NCBI RefSeq assembly: GCF_030848565.1
Contig: NZ_JAVDDV010000010.1
Coordinates: forward strand, 1 to 64,000
Length of the DNA: 64,000 nucleotides
Reading direction: 5' to 3'
Origin: Natronolimnohabitans sp. A-GB9
GTDB lineage: Archaea; Halobacteriota; Halobacteria; Halobacteriales; Natrialbaceae
Of this stretch, positions 17,286 to 25,565 are shown in pieces. Each line of letters opens with the position of its first letter. Within the stretch, counting starts at the first letter, position 1. Below the pieces are notes generated by a model, which saw only the letters and a program-made list of their open reading frames with translations, made no database searches and was not told the DNA's origin. Made by a program: the position numbers and the translations under genes.

Positions 17286-17750
17286 TTACGCTCCTGGCTC
17301 CTCGTCGCGCAGTCGCTCGAGGACCGCTTCGGCGTTCTCGACGGCCTGGTCTTTCTTCGCGGGGTAGGCCTCGACCTTCCCACGGAACGTGATCCCCTCG
17401 CCCAGGCGGACGTCGCCCTCGAAGGCGGCTTGCTTGTCGAGTCGCAAGAAGAGTTCGGTGTTTTCGGTAACCCGATCGTCGAGTTCGTCGATCAGGTCGT
17501 CCAAGTTCTCGAGGTCGGCGAGTCGCGAGAGGACATGCCGGACGTCGTCGGCGTTCTCGACGCGGGCCGAGAGGACGAGGATGCGGTCGCCGTAGTGGCC
17601 TTCGCTCTCGACGCGCTCGATCTCGAACGGTTCGTCTTCCTCGCCCTCGTCGGGGAGAAACGTCCGCAGCGCCTCTTCGACGCGTTTCTCATCCTCGGTG
17701 GCGTAACAGAACGTGCGTAAGTCGACGTAGTGAAGCGGGATCTGTGGCAT
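17286..17750 (-). CDS. predicted RNA-binding protein (COG1325, exosome-associated type)
   Basis: A 154-residue acidic protein beginning MPQIPLHYVDLRTFCYATEDEKRVEEAL. It carries the VRHVLSRLADLENLDDLIDELDDRV and FLRLDKQAAFEGDVRLGEG blocks typical of the archaeal COG1325 RNA-binding family, which is predicted to act with the exosome. The exact role is unproven. It is single-domain and full length. A KOW-like gene lies upstream on the same strand with a 66-bp gap. Confidence 0.75.
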   Translation of the reverse strand: MPQIPLHYVDLRTFCYATEDEKRVEEALRTFLPDEGEEDEPFEIERVESEGHYGDRILVLSARVENADDVRHVLSRLADLENLDDLIDELDDRVTENTELFLRLDKQAAFEGDVRLGEGITFRGKVEAYPAKKDQAVENAEAVLERLRDEEPGA

Positions 17751-17816
17751 CTGACCTCTCTGAAACCTGATCGAAATACGCGCCGATACCAGGTCGTGGC
17801 GCGGTGACTCGAGTCG

Positions 17817-18014
17817 TTATTCGTCGTCTGCGTCCTCGTCGGCCGCCTCGAGAGCGTCCTCGGGGACGCCGGTCTCCTGACCGTCCTCGAAGCTGATCGT
17901 GTAGGTGACGTCGCCGAACATCGACTCCATCGTCTGCGTGATGGTGCCGGTCTCGCCGTCGAATTCGCTGTGCTCGTCGTGTAAGACGACGCGGTCGTCT
18001 TCCTCGAAGCTCAT
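17817..18014 (-). CDS. small KOW/SH3-like acidic protein
   Basis: A 65-residue protein reading MSFEEDDRVVLHDEHSEFDGETGTIT, with the alternating pattern of a small SH3-like barrel (KOW or DUF1918 type). An acidic C-terminus (EDALEAADEDADDE) follows. Proteins of this form are common single genes in haloarchaea and may bind nucleic acid or protein; the function is unknown. The ATG at 18014 is preferred over a TTG at 18020. Confidence 0.7.
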   Translation of the reverse strand: MSFEEDDRVVLHDEHSEFDGETGTITQTMESMFGDVTYTISFEDGQETGVPEDALEAADEDADDE

Positions 18015-18053
18015 AACCAACGCTTCCCCGCCATCGCGTAAAAAGGGACTGAT

Positions 18054-18404
18054 TCAGTTCGCGTCGCCGTCACGGACACTCGAGTCCGTCGTTGCGGCGA
18101 ACCATCGCTCGTAGCCGAACCCGACCGCGACTGCTACCCCGTAGCTGCCGGCCAGAAACGGCAGCCAGTAGAGCCAGAACTCGAACCGCGGGGCGACGGC
18201 GTTACCGATCGCCGTCCCGACCGTAAACAGCAGGTAGCCCGGCAGCGCAAGCGGGGAGAACAGCGACGCGTCGTGCCAGCCGATCGCGAACGGGACGACC
18301 AGCAACGCGTACGTCACGACCGTTGCCGGACTCGTGGCGGCGCGCCGAAGCGAAGCGGCGTATCGTCGACCGTCGAGAGTCGCCGGGTTTCCGCCGTCAG
18401 TCAT
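18054..18404 (-). CDS. three-helix membrane protein
   Basis: A 116-residue protein with hydrophobic segments at about residues 28-45, 50-68 and 75-98, the last containing FEFWLYWLPFLAGSYGVAVAVGFGYE. The family is not recognised. Its ATG overlaps the TGA of the upstream deacylase gene by 4 nt (18401-18404), so it is probably co-translated with it and may serve the same pathway. Confidence 0.65.
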   Translation of the reverse strand: MTDGGNPATLDGRRYAASLRRAATSPATVVTYALLVVPFAIGWHDASLFSPLALPGYLLFTVGTAIGNAVAPRFEFWLYWLPFLAGSYGVAVAVGFGYERWFAATTDSSVRDGDAN

Positions 18405-19207
18405 GCGCGATCACCGTCGAGCAGTCCGTGCATCGCGAGGACGTGAGCCGTCGCCAGCCGCGTCGTCTCGACTTTCGTCTCGTGATCGAGCAGGAACGCC
18501 GTCGTCTCGAAGAGATAGGCGCTGGCTCCGAGCTCCCGGGCAGCGTGTTGGAACAGCAACGAGCCCGACTCGTTCGTCTCCTGGGCCCGAAACCGGTGAA
18601 ACGGCAGGTACCAGGGGACGGCGTCCGAATCGAGGCGGTCGGCGAGTTCCGCGCCGCGGGCCTCCGGCGAGTGGAAGACCGCCTGACCGACGTACTCCCG
18701 GTGGAGGCCGTAGACACCAAGCGACCGGTGGAGGTCGAGGACGACGTCGGGCTCGTGTCGTTCGACGGCGTCCCAGATGCCGCGTGCGAGTTCGCTACGT
18801 AACTCGCCGTCGGCCGGGAAGTGGCGGTTCAGATCGCCGTCGATACCCTCCCGTTCGTTGGCCTCGACGGCCACGCGATCGGTCTCGGGGACGACGACCA
18901 GCGTCCCCGCGTCGGGATGCCAGTCGGTGGCTTCGTGGGCGACCTCGATCCCGCTTCGTTCGTCGCCGTGGACGCCGCCGAAGACCATCGCCGTCGGTCC
19001 GTCCTGTGGTGCCTCGATGGCGTACAGCATCGTCTCGTGGTCGGTGCCCGAGAGCAGCTGCTCTGTGGTCGTACTGGCCGTGCCTGCATCGCCGGGCTCA
19101 CGGGCCGCAGTCAGCAGTTCCTCGTTGCTCGAGGGACGACTCACGACACCGGCCGTAGCCGCACCGAGCAGTACGCCGCCGGCTGCCAGAAACGTGCGAC
19201 GTCGCAT
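18401..19207 (-). CDS. exported succinylglutamate desuccinylase/aspartoacylase-family metallohydrolase
   Basis: A 268-residue protein starting MRRRTFLAAGGVLLGAATAG, a twin-arginine signal. The hydrolase core has the zinc-binding sequence FGGVHGDERSG, with His and Glu two residues apart, near residue 80. It is followed by DGDLNRHFP and the third ligand region VLDLHRS near residue 155. Relatives remove acyl groups from amino acids or act as M14-like carboxypeptidases. Export suggests action on an extracellular or envelope substrate, which is inference. An overlapping membrane protein gene follows. Confidence 0.78.
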   Translation of the reverse strand: MRRRTFLAAGGVLLGAATAGVVSRPSSNEELLTAAREPGDAGTASTTTEQLLSGTDHETMLYAIEAPQDGPTAMVFGGVHGDERSGIEVAHEATDWHPDAGTLVVVPETDRVAVEANEREGIDGDLNRHFPADGELRSELARGIWDAVERHEPDVVLDLHRSLGVYGLHREYVGQAVFHSPEARGAELADRLDSDAVPWYLPFHRFRAQETNESGSLLFQHAARELGASAYLFETTAFLLDHETKVETTRLATAHVLAMHGLLDGDRA

Positions 19208-19286
19208 CGGTCGACCGATGGGCGCACTGGTACAAGCACGTTCCCATCGACGACTGACTGTTTAGTCCTCCGACATCTGCGATCTG

Positions 19287-19362
19287 TTAGTTGTAGTCGA
19301 AACTGACGCGGTTTACATAGTAACAGGAGAAAGCCCACGGCTTCAGCCGTGTGGAGGAGGTC
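19287..19362 (+). mobile_element. probable solo right end of an IS200/IS605 (IS1341-type) element
   Basis: The hairpin cccacggcttcagccgtgtgg (19334-19354, one bulge), preceded by ggagaaag and followed by aggaggtcaa, resembles the right end of haloarchaeal tnpB elements. In those elements the end also forms the 3' part of the tnpB-overlapping guide RNA. No tnpB or tnpA remains here. The left limit is uncertain. The identification is by remembered sequence resemblance only. Confidence 0.45.
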
Positions 19363-19401
19363 AAACGCCGATCGCGTTGGGACCGTCGTACGCAGGCGAG
19401 T

Positions 19402-19575
19402 TCATCGCCTGTTCTCGAGTGCGACGACGGTATCGGACATGAGCCACGCGTCGTCGTTGTCGGCGTCCTCGATACTGAGGGCAAAAAACGACTCGCGGCC
19501 GTCGTCGACCGTAATTCGGTAGCTGCGACTCTCTAGCTGGGACTGTACGGACGGGTTCGATTCGACAGGGACCAC
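19402..19575 (-). CDS. small acidic protein, 57 aa
   Basis: Starting at GTG 19575, the product ends SYRITVDDGRESFFALSIEDADNDDAWLMSDTVVALENRR. The DAWLMSD segment followed by a hydrophobic strand resembles a group of tiny haloarchaeal proteins (DUF7331-like), though I am not certain of that family. Codon use is GC3-rich and the composition is acidic, both consistent with a real gene. Function is unknown. It lies next to the IS-end remnant. Confidence 0.55.
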   Translation of the reverse strand: MVPVESNPSVQSQLESRSYRITVDDGRESFFALSIEDADNDDAWLMSDTVVALENRR

Positions 19576-19646
19576 ATCTACTCTCAGGAATCGCCGCGTA
19601 TAACGGACTCGGTCGGCAGGCGTTGTAGCGCGACGAGCGGTTCGGC

Positions 19647-20327
19647 TCAGCTCTCGAGTTCCTCGAGCAGCGTCTCGGCCGCCGCACTCGAGGACTCGGG
19701 GCCGCGGGCGGTGAGCAAGTCACCGTCGACGGTAACGCTTACGTCCTGCTCGAGTTCGGCGTTCCAGTTGCCGCCGGCGGCGGTGACCTCGTCTTCGACC
19801 CAGTAGGGGAGTTTCCGGCCGCTGGGCATGACGTCGTTCTCGTCGACGATCTCCGCTTCCCACTCGTTAGGGAAGCCGGTGACGTCGCGTCCGCCGACGA
19901 GCAGGTCGCCGTCGCTGGTACGGGTAAACGCGAGGATGCCAACGGCGTGGCAGACGACCAGTGCCTTGCCGTCGTCGCCGTCGACGGCGTCGCGCAGGAG
20001 CCGTCGAGCATCGTGGTCCTGGTTGACGTCCCACTCGGTACCGTGGCCGCCGGGGAAGACGACAGCATCGTAGTCGTCGGCGTCGGCCCGGGCTGTCGGG
20101 ATCGGATCGTTCAATCGGTCGTCGGTCTCGTGGACCTCGCGGACGTGTTCGGCGGTCTCCTCGCCGACCTCGTCGGGATCGATCGACGTCTCGTCGATCT
20201 CCGGCGGTCCGCCCGACGGCGTTGCGACCGTGATCTCGACGCCCGCGTCCGACAGCGTCTCGAGCGGTTCGACGCACTCTTCTCCCCAGTAGCCTTCCTC
20301 GCTGACGACGAATAGTGCAGACGTCAT
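19647..20327 (-). CDS. DJ-1/PfpI (class I glutamine amidotransferase-like) protein
   Basis: A 226-residue protein of the Hsp31-like DJ-1/PfpI group. The conserved Glu lies in EEGYWGEE near residue 11, and the nucleophile elbow is VVCHAVG with Cys near 125. GGHGTEWD precedes it. Members act as deglycases, glyoxalase III or chaperone-like hydrolases; which applies here is unclear. The start at ATG 20327 (MTSALFVVSEEGYWG) matches the family's first strand. It lies divergently from hsp20, which also fits a stress role. Confidence 0.85.
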   Translation of the reverse strand: MTSALFVVSEEGYWGEECVEPLETLSDAGVEITVATPSGGPPEIDETSIDPDEVGEETAEHVREVHETDDRLNDPIPTARADADDYDAVVFPGGHGTEWDVNQDHDARRLLRDAVDGDDGKALVVCHAVGILAFTRTSDGDLLVGGRDVTGFPNEWEAEIVDENDVMPSGRKLPYWVEDEVTAAGGNWNAELEQDVSVTVDGDLLTARGPESSSAAAETLLEELES

Positions 20328-20480
20328 TGTCGTGTCGCGGTAGGGACGGGGCCCTAAAAACGGCCAGCCCCTCCCTCGGTTCTGCCGCAATCGCTCGGAC
20401 CGATATATTCATTTTTCCGACAGTCAGGTGCCCCGAGAGTGAGGCTTTTTCGCTGCCGACGGCGAATAACATGGTAGACA

Positions 20481-20948
20481 ATGACAGATAGAAGAGGGAC
20501 CCTCGACGGTCTCGAGGAACTGTTCGAACGACTGAACCGACAGCTCGAGACTGCTGCCCGGACGTGGGAGTCGGAACTGGAGAGACGGAGCCAACTCGAC
20601 CTCTCGATGGGCGGTGTGGCGACGCGGCTGGATCTGGCCGATCACGGCGACGCGTTCGTCGTGACGGTCGACGTCCCCGGCTACGAGACCGACGACCTGG
20701 CGTGTCGGCTCCGTGGCCAGACCCTGCAGATCAGCGGCGAACGCGAACGAACGCTCGAGGACGAGACCACCGAGGACGGGACGTATCTCCGCCGCGAGCG
20801 CGAGACACGGTCGTTCACCCGGGAGATCGACCTCCCCGAGCCAGTCGACGCCGACGACGTGACGGCATCGGTCACAAACGGCATCCTGACCGTTCGACTC
20901 CCCAAACTGGAACCGACCGAGAGCGCACGCACGATCGACATCGAGTAA
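20481..20948 (+). CDS. Hsp20/alpha-crystallin small heat-shock protein
   Basis: A 155-residue chaperone. The N-terminal arm (residues 1-50) is helical. The alpha-crystallin domain spans about 50-145, with DVPGYETDDLACRLRGQTLQISGER, the FTREIDLPEPVD strand and the signature NGILTVRLPKLE. It binds unfolding proteins without ATP as an oligomer. The C-terminal extension is very short and lacks a clear I-X-I motif. A six-codon ATG frame at 20471 precedes and overlaps the start. Confidence 0.93.
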   Translation: MTDRRGTLDGLEELFERLNRQLETAARTWESELERRSQLDLSMGGVATRLDLADHGDAFVVTVDVPGYETDDLACRLRGQTLQISGERERTLEDETTEDGTYLRRERETRSFTREIDLPEPVDADDVTASVTNGILTVRLPKLEPTESARTIDIE

Positions 20949-21030
20949 CCCGACGGCTCGAAGAGCTCCGAGCGTCCACTCCCGTCGACCCCGCTACCAG
21001 ACGTGTGCTCGCATCGACTGGCGCGCGGTC

Positions 21031-21214
21031 ATACGGTCTGCTGTCGTCATACTCCTGGTCATGGTCCATTTAGCGTGACTACTGCCAGAATGGCGTTTGA
21101 GGGTATGTTTCGGTAGAATCTGGCCACCGCGTGTTAACTAAATTATGACCAGGAGTATCAGTTACCGCCGATCGCCGACCGCGTCCTGACGATCAGCGGG
21201 ACAGCAGTCCGTAT
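21031..21214. repeat. family B palindromic repeat interrupted by a family C element
   Basis: The left arm atacggtctgctgt (21031-21044) and right arm acagcagtccgtat (21201-21214) are family B ends. Between them, taccgccgatcgcc matches the interior of the B copy at 47703. A 110-bp palindromic unit (21049-21158) splits the copy. Without it the B element would be 74 bp. Its right end supplies the stop codon of the downstream minus-strand gene. Confidence 0.7.
21049..21158. mobile_element. family C MITE-like element with 14-bp inverted ends
   Basis: atactcctggtcat (21049-21062) is perfectly inverted at 21145-21158, enclosing 82 bp of lower-GC, non-coding sequence. Its position inside a family B repeat shows that it moved there. 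No clear target duplication is visible and no second copy occurs in this window. Confidence 0.65.
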
Positions 21215-22218
21215 CAGTGGTCATCGTCGAGGTTCAGCGCGTCGAAGAACCGACGCGTGAGCCGACCGCCGGCGAACTCGAGGAGTTCGTCGGTATCGTC
21301 GCCCTCGTCGGCGAACAGCCCGAGTTCGATCCGGCCGCCGGCCATGTCGTGGTGGCCACCAACTGCGCCGAGTTCGCCGAAGGCAGTCTGGAGCGTCTCC
21401 CCGATGTGGACCCGCGGATCGATCGAGCGGGCGCTCAGCCGGATCGCATCGCCGACGATCCCGTAGACGAGGACGGTGTCGACGCCCTCGAGGTTCAGCA
21501 GGTAGTCCGCGGCCTGTGGGAGCGCATCGCTCTCGCCGGTCTTGCCGGCGCTCGCGACGAGCGAGGAGCCCCGGCGCTCACGGGTGGCGATCGCCCGCCC
21601 GATCGCGTCGAGGGTTCCCGGCGAGAACGCGCTGCCGTACAGCTGTTCTAACGTCTCGAGGTCGGCGTCGGGATACACTGTGAGGGCGGCTTCGTACTCC
21701 AGTCGGGTCGGTTCGCGGACGAAGTCGAGTCGCTCCCGGTGGAGGGCAAAGAGCAGCGCCGACGCGAGTCGCACCGTCAGTTCGGTCTCCAGTTCGCGGA
21801 GGTACTCGATGAAGATCGTCGCGGTCGCACCGATTCGGGTGCGGACGTCTTCGAAGGTCGCATCGACCGTCTCGCCGGGGTGGTGGTCGACGACGATCTC
21901 CGGCGTGACGTCCGCCGACAGTTCGGTGTTCTGACCGGGCTGGGAGTGATCGACGAAGCCGAGACAGTCGTAGTCTTCGATCGTGGTGGTTTCGAGCGGC
22001 TCGAGGGAGATATCGAGCATGTTGATGAACGCCCGGTTTTGCTGATGGGAGATCTCCCCACCGTAGGTGATCGTCACGTCCTCGACGCCGTGGTCCGTGG
22101 CGATCGCCTCGAGGGCCAACGCGCTGGCGAGACAGTCCGGGTCCGGATTGTCGTGACAGACGATCGCCAGTGACGCCGTCGTCTCGAGGACGGACACGAG
22201 CTCGGCCGCACGGGACAT
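21214..22218 (-). CDS. DHH-family phosphoesterase (NrnA-like)
   Basis: A 334-residue cytosolic hydrolase with the DHH signature set HDNPDPDCLASA near residue 21, FVDHSQP near 90, DHHPG near 110, and the DHHA1 motif GGHHDMAGG near 295. Related proteins degrade nanoRNA, pAp or cyclic dinucleotides. Which substrate is used cannot be read here. The ATG at 22218 (MSRAAELVSV) is chosen because the upstream frame lacks homology. The TGA stop is the first part of a family B arm. Confidence 0.85.
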   Translation of the reverse strand: MSRAAELVSVLETTASLAIVCHDNPDPDCLASALALEAIATDHGVEDVTITYGGEISHQQNRAFINMLDISLEPLETTTIEDYDCLGFVDHSQPGQNTELSADVTPEIVVDHHPGETVDATFEDVRTRIGATATIFIEYLRELETELTVRLASALLFALHRERLDFVREPTRLEYEAALTVYPDADLETLEQLYGSAFSPGTLDAIGRAIATRERRGSSLVASAGKTGESDALPQAADYLLNLEGVDTVLVYGIVGDAIRLSARSIDPRVHIGETLQTAFGELGAVGGHHDMAGGRIELGLFADEGDDTDELLEFAGGRLTRRFFDALNLDDDH

Positions 22219-22354
22219 AGACCGGAATACGGGAGCGAGACGCTTGAACTTCGTGTCGGAACGCGCCGTCCGCAAGTGGGACCACGACATCAAATCGGTG
22301 GCCGACAGAGGTATCGACGGGACGGGCCGTGAGACGCGCTCGGATCGGTATATC

Positions 22355-22373
22355 GTTACAGCAATCCGTATCA
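22355..22373. repeat. family B right-arm fragment
   Basis: gttacagcaatccgtatca matches the right end of complete family B copies at 25483 and 34735. No matching left arm is present. It contains the stop codon of the minus-strand OCD gene. Confidence 0.55.
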
Positions 22374-23369
22374 ATTACCGGTCAGCGCGTCGCTCGCCGG
22401 CGCGAACTCGATCGTTCGACCGACGTCCTCGCGGACGGCGCGCTCGTAGAGCATGTACGCCGCGGCGACGGTCTCGATTCCCGTTCCGCCGCTGTCGAAG
22501 ACGGTGATTTGGTCGTCGCTCGTCCGGCCCGGCGCCTCGCCGGCGACGATCTCGCCCAGTTCCGCGTGGATGTCCCCCTCCGTAACGGCGCCCTCCTGGA
22601 CGGCCAGCAGGAACTCCCCCGAGTCAAACGTCGCCCGGTCGCGCAGGTCGGGGACGTAGGTCGCTCGCTCGATGGTCGTCGTGTCTAGTTCGCGTTTCTC
22701 CGGCGAGTACTGACCCATCGCCGTTACGTGGGTCCCGGGATCGAGGGTTTCACCGTCGAAGACGGGCTCGCTCGCTCGAGTGGCCGTGATCACCACGTCT
22801 GCGCCGGAGACGGCAGCGTCACTCGAGTCGACAGCCCGGACGTCGGCGGCGAGCTCGTCGTCGAAGTCGACGGCGAATGCCTCGCGGCTCTCGGGAGTTG
22901 GCGAGTAGACACGAACCTCGTCGAACTCCCGGACGGTTGCAGTCGCTCGAAGCTGGCCACGGGCCTGAGCGCCGCTACCGATGACGGCGAGGGTGGTGCT
23001 ATCCTCGCGGGCCAGTTCGTCGATGGCGACGGCCCCGGCAGCGCCGGTCTTGTGGGGGTTCATGCTCGCTCCGTCGAGCAGGGCAAGCGGTGCGCCGCTG
23101 TCGGCGTCGAACAGCGGCGTCATGAACCACGCGTCCTCGGCGCCGAAGCCGGCGGTGTACATGTAGCCGCCCATCGCGCCGGTGTCGGGAAGCACGGCGG
23201 CGTAGCTGGTGAGCATCCCCACGGGGTCGGTCCGGAAGAACTTCGACCGCGGCTGGGCGGGAGCGCCCTCGCCGCGCTGGCAGTACCCCTCGCGGACGGC
23301 CGCCACGTAGTCGGCCGGTTTCGCGAGGTCGGTAACGTCGTCGCTCGAGAGAAACAGGGTGTCGGTCAC
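22371..23369 (-). CDS. ornithine cyclodeaminase/alanine dehydrogenase family enzyme
   Basis: A 332-residue NAD(P)-dependent enzyme of the OCD/mu-crystallin family. SKFFRTDPVGMLTSY and the KTGAAGAVAIDELA helix form the substrate region near residues 42-125. The Rossmann signature is VIGSGAQARGQLRA near 130. Members act as ornithine cyclodeaminase, alanine dehydrogenase or imine reductase; the archaeal type is often alanine dehydrogenase. It ends in LTGN with its stop in a family B right arm (22357-22373). A small membrane protein gene lies upstream. Confidence 0.85.
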   Translation of the reverse strand: MTDTLFLSSDDVTDLAKPADYVAAVREGYCQRGEGAPAQPRSKFFRTDPVGMLTSYAAVLPDTGAMGGYMYTAGFGAEDAWFMTPLFDADSGAPLALLDGASMNPHKTGAAGAVAIDELAREDSTTLAVIGSGAQARGQLRATATVREFDEVRVYSPTPESREAFAVDFDDELAADVRAVDSSDAAVSGADVVITATRASEPVFDGETLDPGTHVTAMGQYSPEKRELDTTTIERATYVPDLRDRATFDSGEFLLAVQEGAVTEGDIHAELGEIVAGEAPGRTSDDQITVFDSGGTGIETVAAAYMLYERAVREDVGRTIEFAPASDALTGN

Positions 23370-23442
23370 GAGAGAGAACGGAACGCGAACGGAGATAAAA
23401 GACGGGGGGGGGAGGAGAGAAAGGGAAGAGCGCAGTTCGTGA

Positions 23443-23658
23443 TCAGTCCGCGTTAAGCGGCGGACGCGCAGATTTGGGCTCCTCGGAGCTGTCGGCCGGC
23501 GTGTTGACGAACATCGCGTGACCGATGATCACCATCGCGACGAAAGCGCCGGCAGGCACCGCAGCCGTCAACGAGATGCCCACGAGCGTGAGGGCTGCGG
23601 TGATTCCGAGCAGTGCGACTGGGATGAGGCCAAGAACAATGTCGTAATATCCAGTCAT
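23443..23658 (-). CDS. small two-helix membrane protein
   Basis: A 71-residue protein with helices at about residues 7-28 and 32-50 and a short polar tail (ADSSEEPKSARPPLNAD). The family is not recognised, though proteins of this size and layout are common in haloarchaea. A G9 run lies just downstream near 23404-23412. The AT-rich upstream sequence could carry its promoter. Confidence 0.6.
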   Translation of the reverse strand: MTGYYDIVLGLIPVALLGITAALTLVGISLTAAVPAGAFVAMVIIGHAMFVNTPADSSEEPKSARPPLNAD

Positions 23659-24303
23659 AATCTATGCTATAGTATGGGAAATAGGCATATAAGCGTTTCC
23701 CATAATTACCTGATACTGGATCTATTTCTAATTTGTATTTGCTGCGTTGGATACTCATAACTTATGAGGTGGTTATTTCGGGATTTCGAACCTGATATTT
23801 TTAGCAACCGACGACACTGTTCGGTTCGATGACTGATATTAGATTGCGAGAGTGTACTGCTAACCACCCGATGGAACGGGAACGATATTGGTAACATATA
23901 CAATAAGTAGTAAATAATACATAATGGTCGTATATTTACTTTATTTCGGCCGTACTAACGGTGTATTCGGTTCGTGACAATTTCAGTGAGCGGTCCGATG
24001 AGAAACTCGATGAGACGTACTCCATCGCAGTCCAGTACCCATCCCGTCGGCGAACACGGGGAGAATACAGATCCTGTCTCGCAGTAGGAAGAACGAACGC
24101 GGAATCGTCCAGACGGTATCGAGTTGACGCTACCGACCGAGTCTCGCCCGACGCCCGACGAATCGTCCGCCGATGCCGGGCAAACGTTTCCGGTGGCCGA
24201 AACCGGCGAGTAGCCCGTCTTCGTCGCTGCACGTCCAATTATGGTCGCGTTTTGGCTCCTCGAGACACGATCGGACGAAAGCGAATAGCGAACTCGCGAA
24301 ACG
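23659..24303. other. AT-rich gene-free stretch
   Basis: About 645 bp with no convincing gene. Positions 23690-23960 are much richer in A and T than the surroundings and contain several TATA-like runs. Open frames here have poor codon bias. It could be a decayed insertion, but I see no inverted ends or transposase fragment. Confidence 0.45.
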
Positions 24304-24504
24304 TTATGCGTTGTTCATCCGCTTGCTCTCACGATTCCCACAGCGGACACACTCCCGGACTCGGTACGGCTCTCGAGAGAATTGGGCGGTCTCCTCGTCG
24401 CCACCTTCGGTTACGAGCTGTATGGACACCTCGTGGAGCGTATCGGTTCCACAGACGTCACACGGTTCGGTCCGCCCGTTTGATACGCCATCAGTCGTTG
24501 CCAT
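24304..24504 (-). CDS. small zinc-ribbon protein
   Basis: A 66-residue protein with two Cys pairs, CDVCG near residue 15 and CVRCG near 55, spaced as in a zinc ribbon. Between them is a strand-rich segment (HEVSIQLVTEGGDEETAQFSREPYRVREC). It resembles haloarchaeal small zinc-finger proteins (DUF7835-like). The target, whether nucleic acid or protein, is unknown. Confidence 0.72.
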   Translation of the reverse strand: MATTDGVSNGRTEPCDVCGTDTLHEVSIQLVTEGGDEETAQFSREPYRVRECVRCGNRESKRMNNA

Positions 24505-24724
24505 ACATGAATTTCACGTCCCATCGACATATATCATCGCCAGTGACTTCGGTCGAGGAAAAGAGGTATATATAGGTGTTTTCACGAACTGAAAACACCG
24601 GCTCGAAGCGGCGTCTTCGGACGAGAGTCGAGCGGCCATTGACACCCAGCTGATTATATTTGAAACCGATACTGTCTCTTTTACTCGGAAAACCTTTAGC
24701 GGAGAACTTCCAAGGCGACTACGT

Positions 24725-25075
24725 ATGGACGACGAATCCTCTATCGAGGAGATTCTCAACACGATCGGGGACGAGCACGCTCGCACCGTCCTCGCCTCGA
24801 TCAGCCGCGAGCCCGGTTCCGCAAAGGAACTCGCGGAGCGGCTCGATCTCTCCCAGCCGACGATCTACCGGCGTCTCGAGGTTCTCGAAGCGAACGATCT
24901 CATCCAGGACCGAACGCTCGTCGCCGACGACGGGAACCACTACAAGGAGTATACGTGTAACTTCAACAGCACGGTCATCTCCTTGGAAGACGACGAATAC
25001 GACGTCCGTATCTTCCGGGAGGAGAACCTCCAGGACCGATTCACGCAGCTCTGGGACGAACTGGGCGTGAAGTGA
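24725..25075 (+). CDS. ArsR-type winged-helix transcription regulator
   Basis: A 116-residue DNA-binding protein. The winged helix covers about residues 5-75: EEILNTIGDEHARTVLASISREPGSAKELAERLDLSQPTIYRRLEVLEAN places the recognition helix at SQPTIYRRLEVLE. The C-terminal part is a short strand-rich domain (YTCNFNSTVISLEDDEYDVRIF). It lies upstream of a small membrane-protein gene of the type commonly paired with such regulators in haloarchaea. The pair may form a membrane-linked switch, but the signal is unknown. Confidence 0.85.
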   Translation: MDDESSIEEILNTIGDEHARTVLASISREPGSAKELAERLDLSQPTIYRRLEVLEANDLIQDRTLVADDGNHYKEYTCNFNSTVISLEDDEYDVRIFREENLQDRFTQLWDELGVK

Positions 25076-25087
25076 CCGATAGCTTCC

Positions 25088-25147
25088 ATGACCGTTCACA
25101 CCACAACCGATCGGACGCCGACAGCAGAGGACGGTGAGATCGGATGA
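25088..25147 (+). CDS. possible 19-aa upstream ORF overlapping the next gene
   Basis: ATG at 25088 opens MTVHTTTDRTPTAEDGEIG, and its TGA overlaps the ATG of the next gene as ATGA. The overlap could couple translation from the HTH gene into the membrane protein gene. Its tiny size makes a stand-alone role uncertain. Confidence 0.35.
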   Translation: MTVHTTTDRTPTAEDGEIG

Positions 25148-25416
25148 CTGGGATCACCGACGCGATCCTCATGCTGATGCAGATGGCCGTTTTCGCCCTC
25201 TCGCTTGGCCTGACACTCATCAGCTTTCAGTCGTACAGACAGCGCCAATCGAAGCGACTCGAGTCTGCGTTCATCGGGTTCGCGTTTCTCAGTATGGGCG
25301 TCGGGTTCACGACGATCACCTCACAGCTGTCCGGTCCGATGACGCTCTTTTATATCGTCGAGACGGTTCCGTTTATCGTCGGCTTCGGGATGCTTTATCT
25401 CTCTCTGTACCGGTGA
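25144..25416 (+). CDS. three-helix membrane protein (DUF7521-like) paired with the HTH regulator
   Basis: A 90-residue protein with helices at about residues 6-27, 42-58 and 66-87, and a basic loop SYRQRQSKRLES after the first. The ATG overlaps the stop of the 19-codon frame upstream. I recall this membrane protein type as a frequent neighbour of ArsR-like regulators in haloarchaea, suggesting it senses or transmits a membrane signal to the regulator. That role is inference. Confidence 0.75.
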   Translation: MTGITDAILMLMQMAVFALSLGLTLISFQSYRQRQSKRLESAFIGFAFLSMGVGFTTITSQLSGPMTLFYIVETVPFIVGFGMLYLSLYR

Positions 25417-25457
25417 TCGATCGACACGGTCGTCCGGTGACATTCTCGATCATGGTA

Positions 25458-25565
25458 ATACTGTCGGACAGCGGTCCGTTTCATACGGACTACTGTACGT
25501 CGGTACCGGCGCAACCGCGACCCGGGCTGGGACTGCGCCGGGAAATCGGTACAGCAATCCGTCTC
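25458..25565. repeat. family A left arm joined to a complete family B repeat
   Basis: atactgtcggacag (25458-25471) is a family A left end. Eleven bases later a full family B copy begins with atacggactactgta (25483) and ends with tacagcaatccgtct (25550-25564). The B interior, with gtcggtaccggcgcaaccg and gcgccgggaaatcggta, is closely matched at 34735-34816. The B end overlaps the stop codon of the minus-strand lipoprotein gene. Confidence 0.75.

Noticed and set aside
23706-23903. 65-codon minus-strand frame in the AT-rich gap
   Set aside because: Codon use is unlike the genes here, composition is not acidic and no domain is seen.
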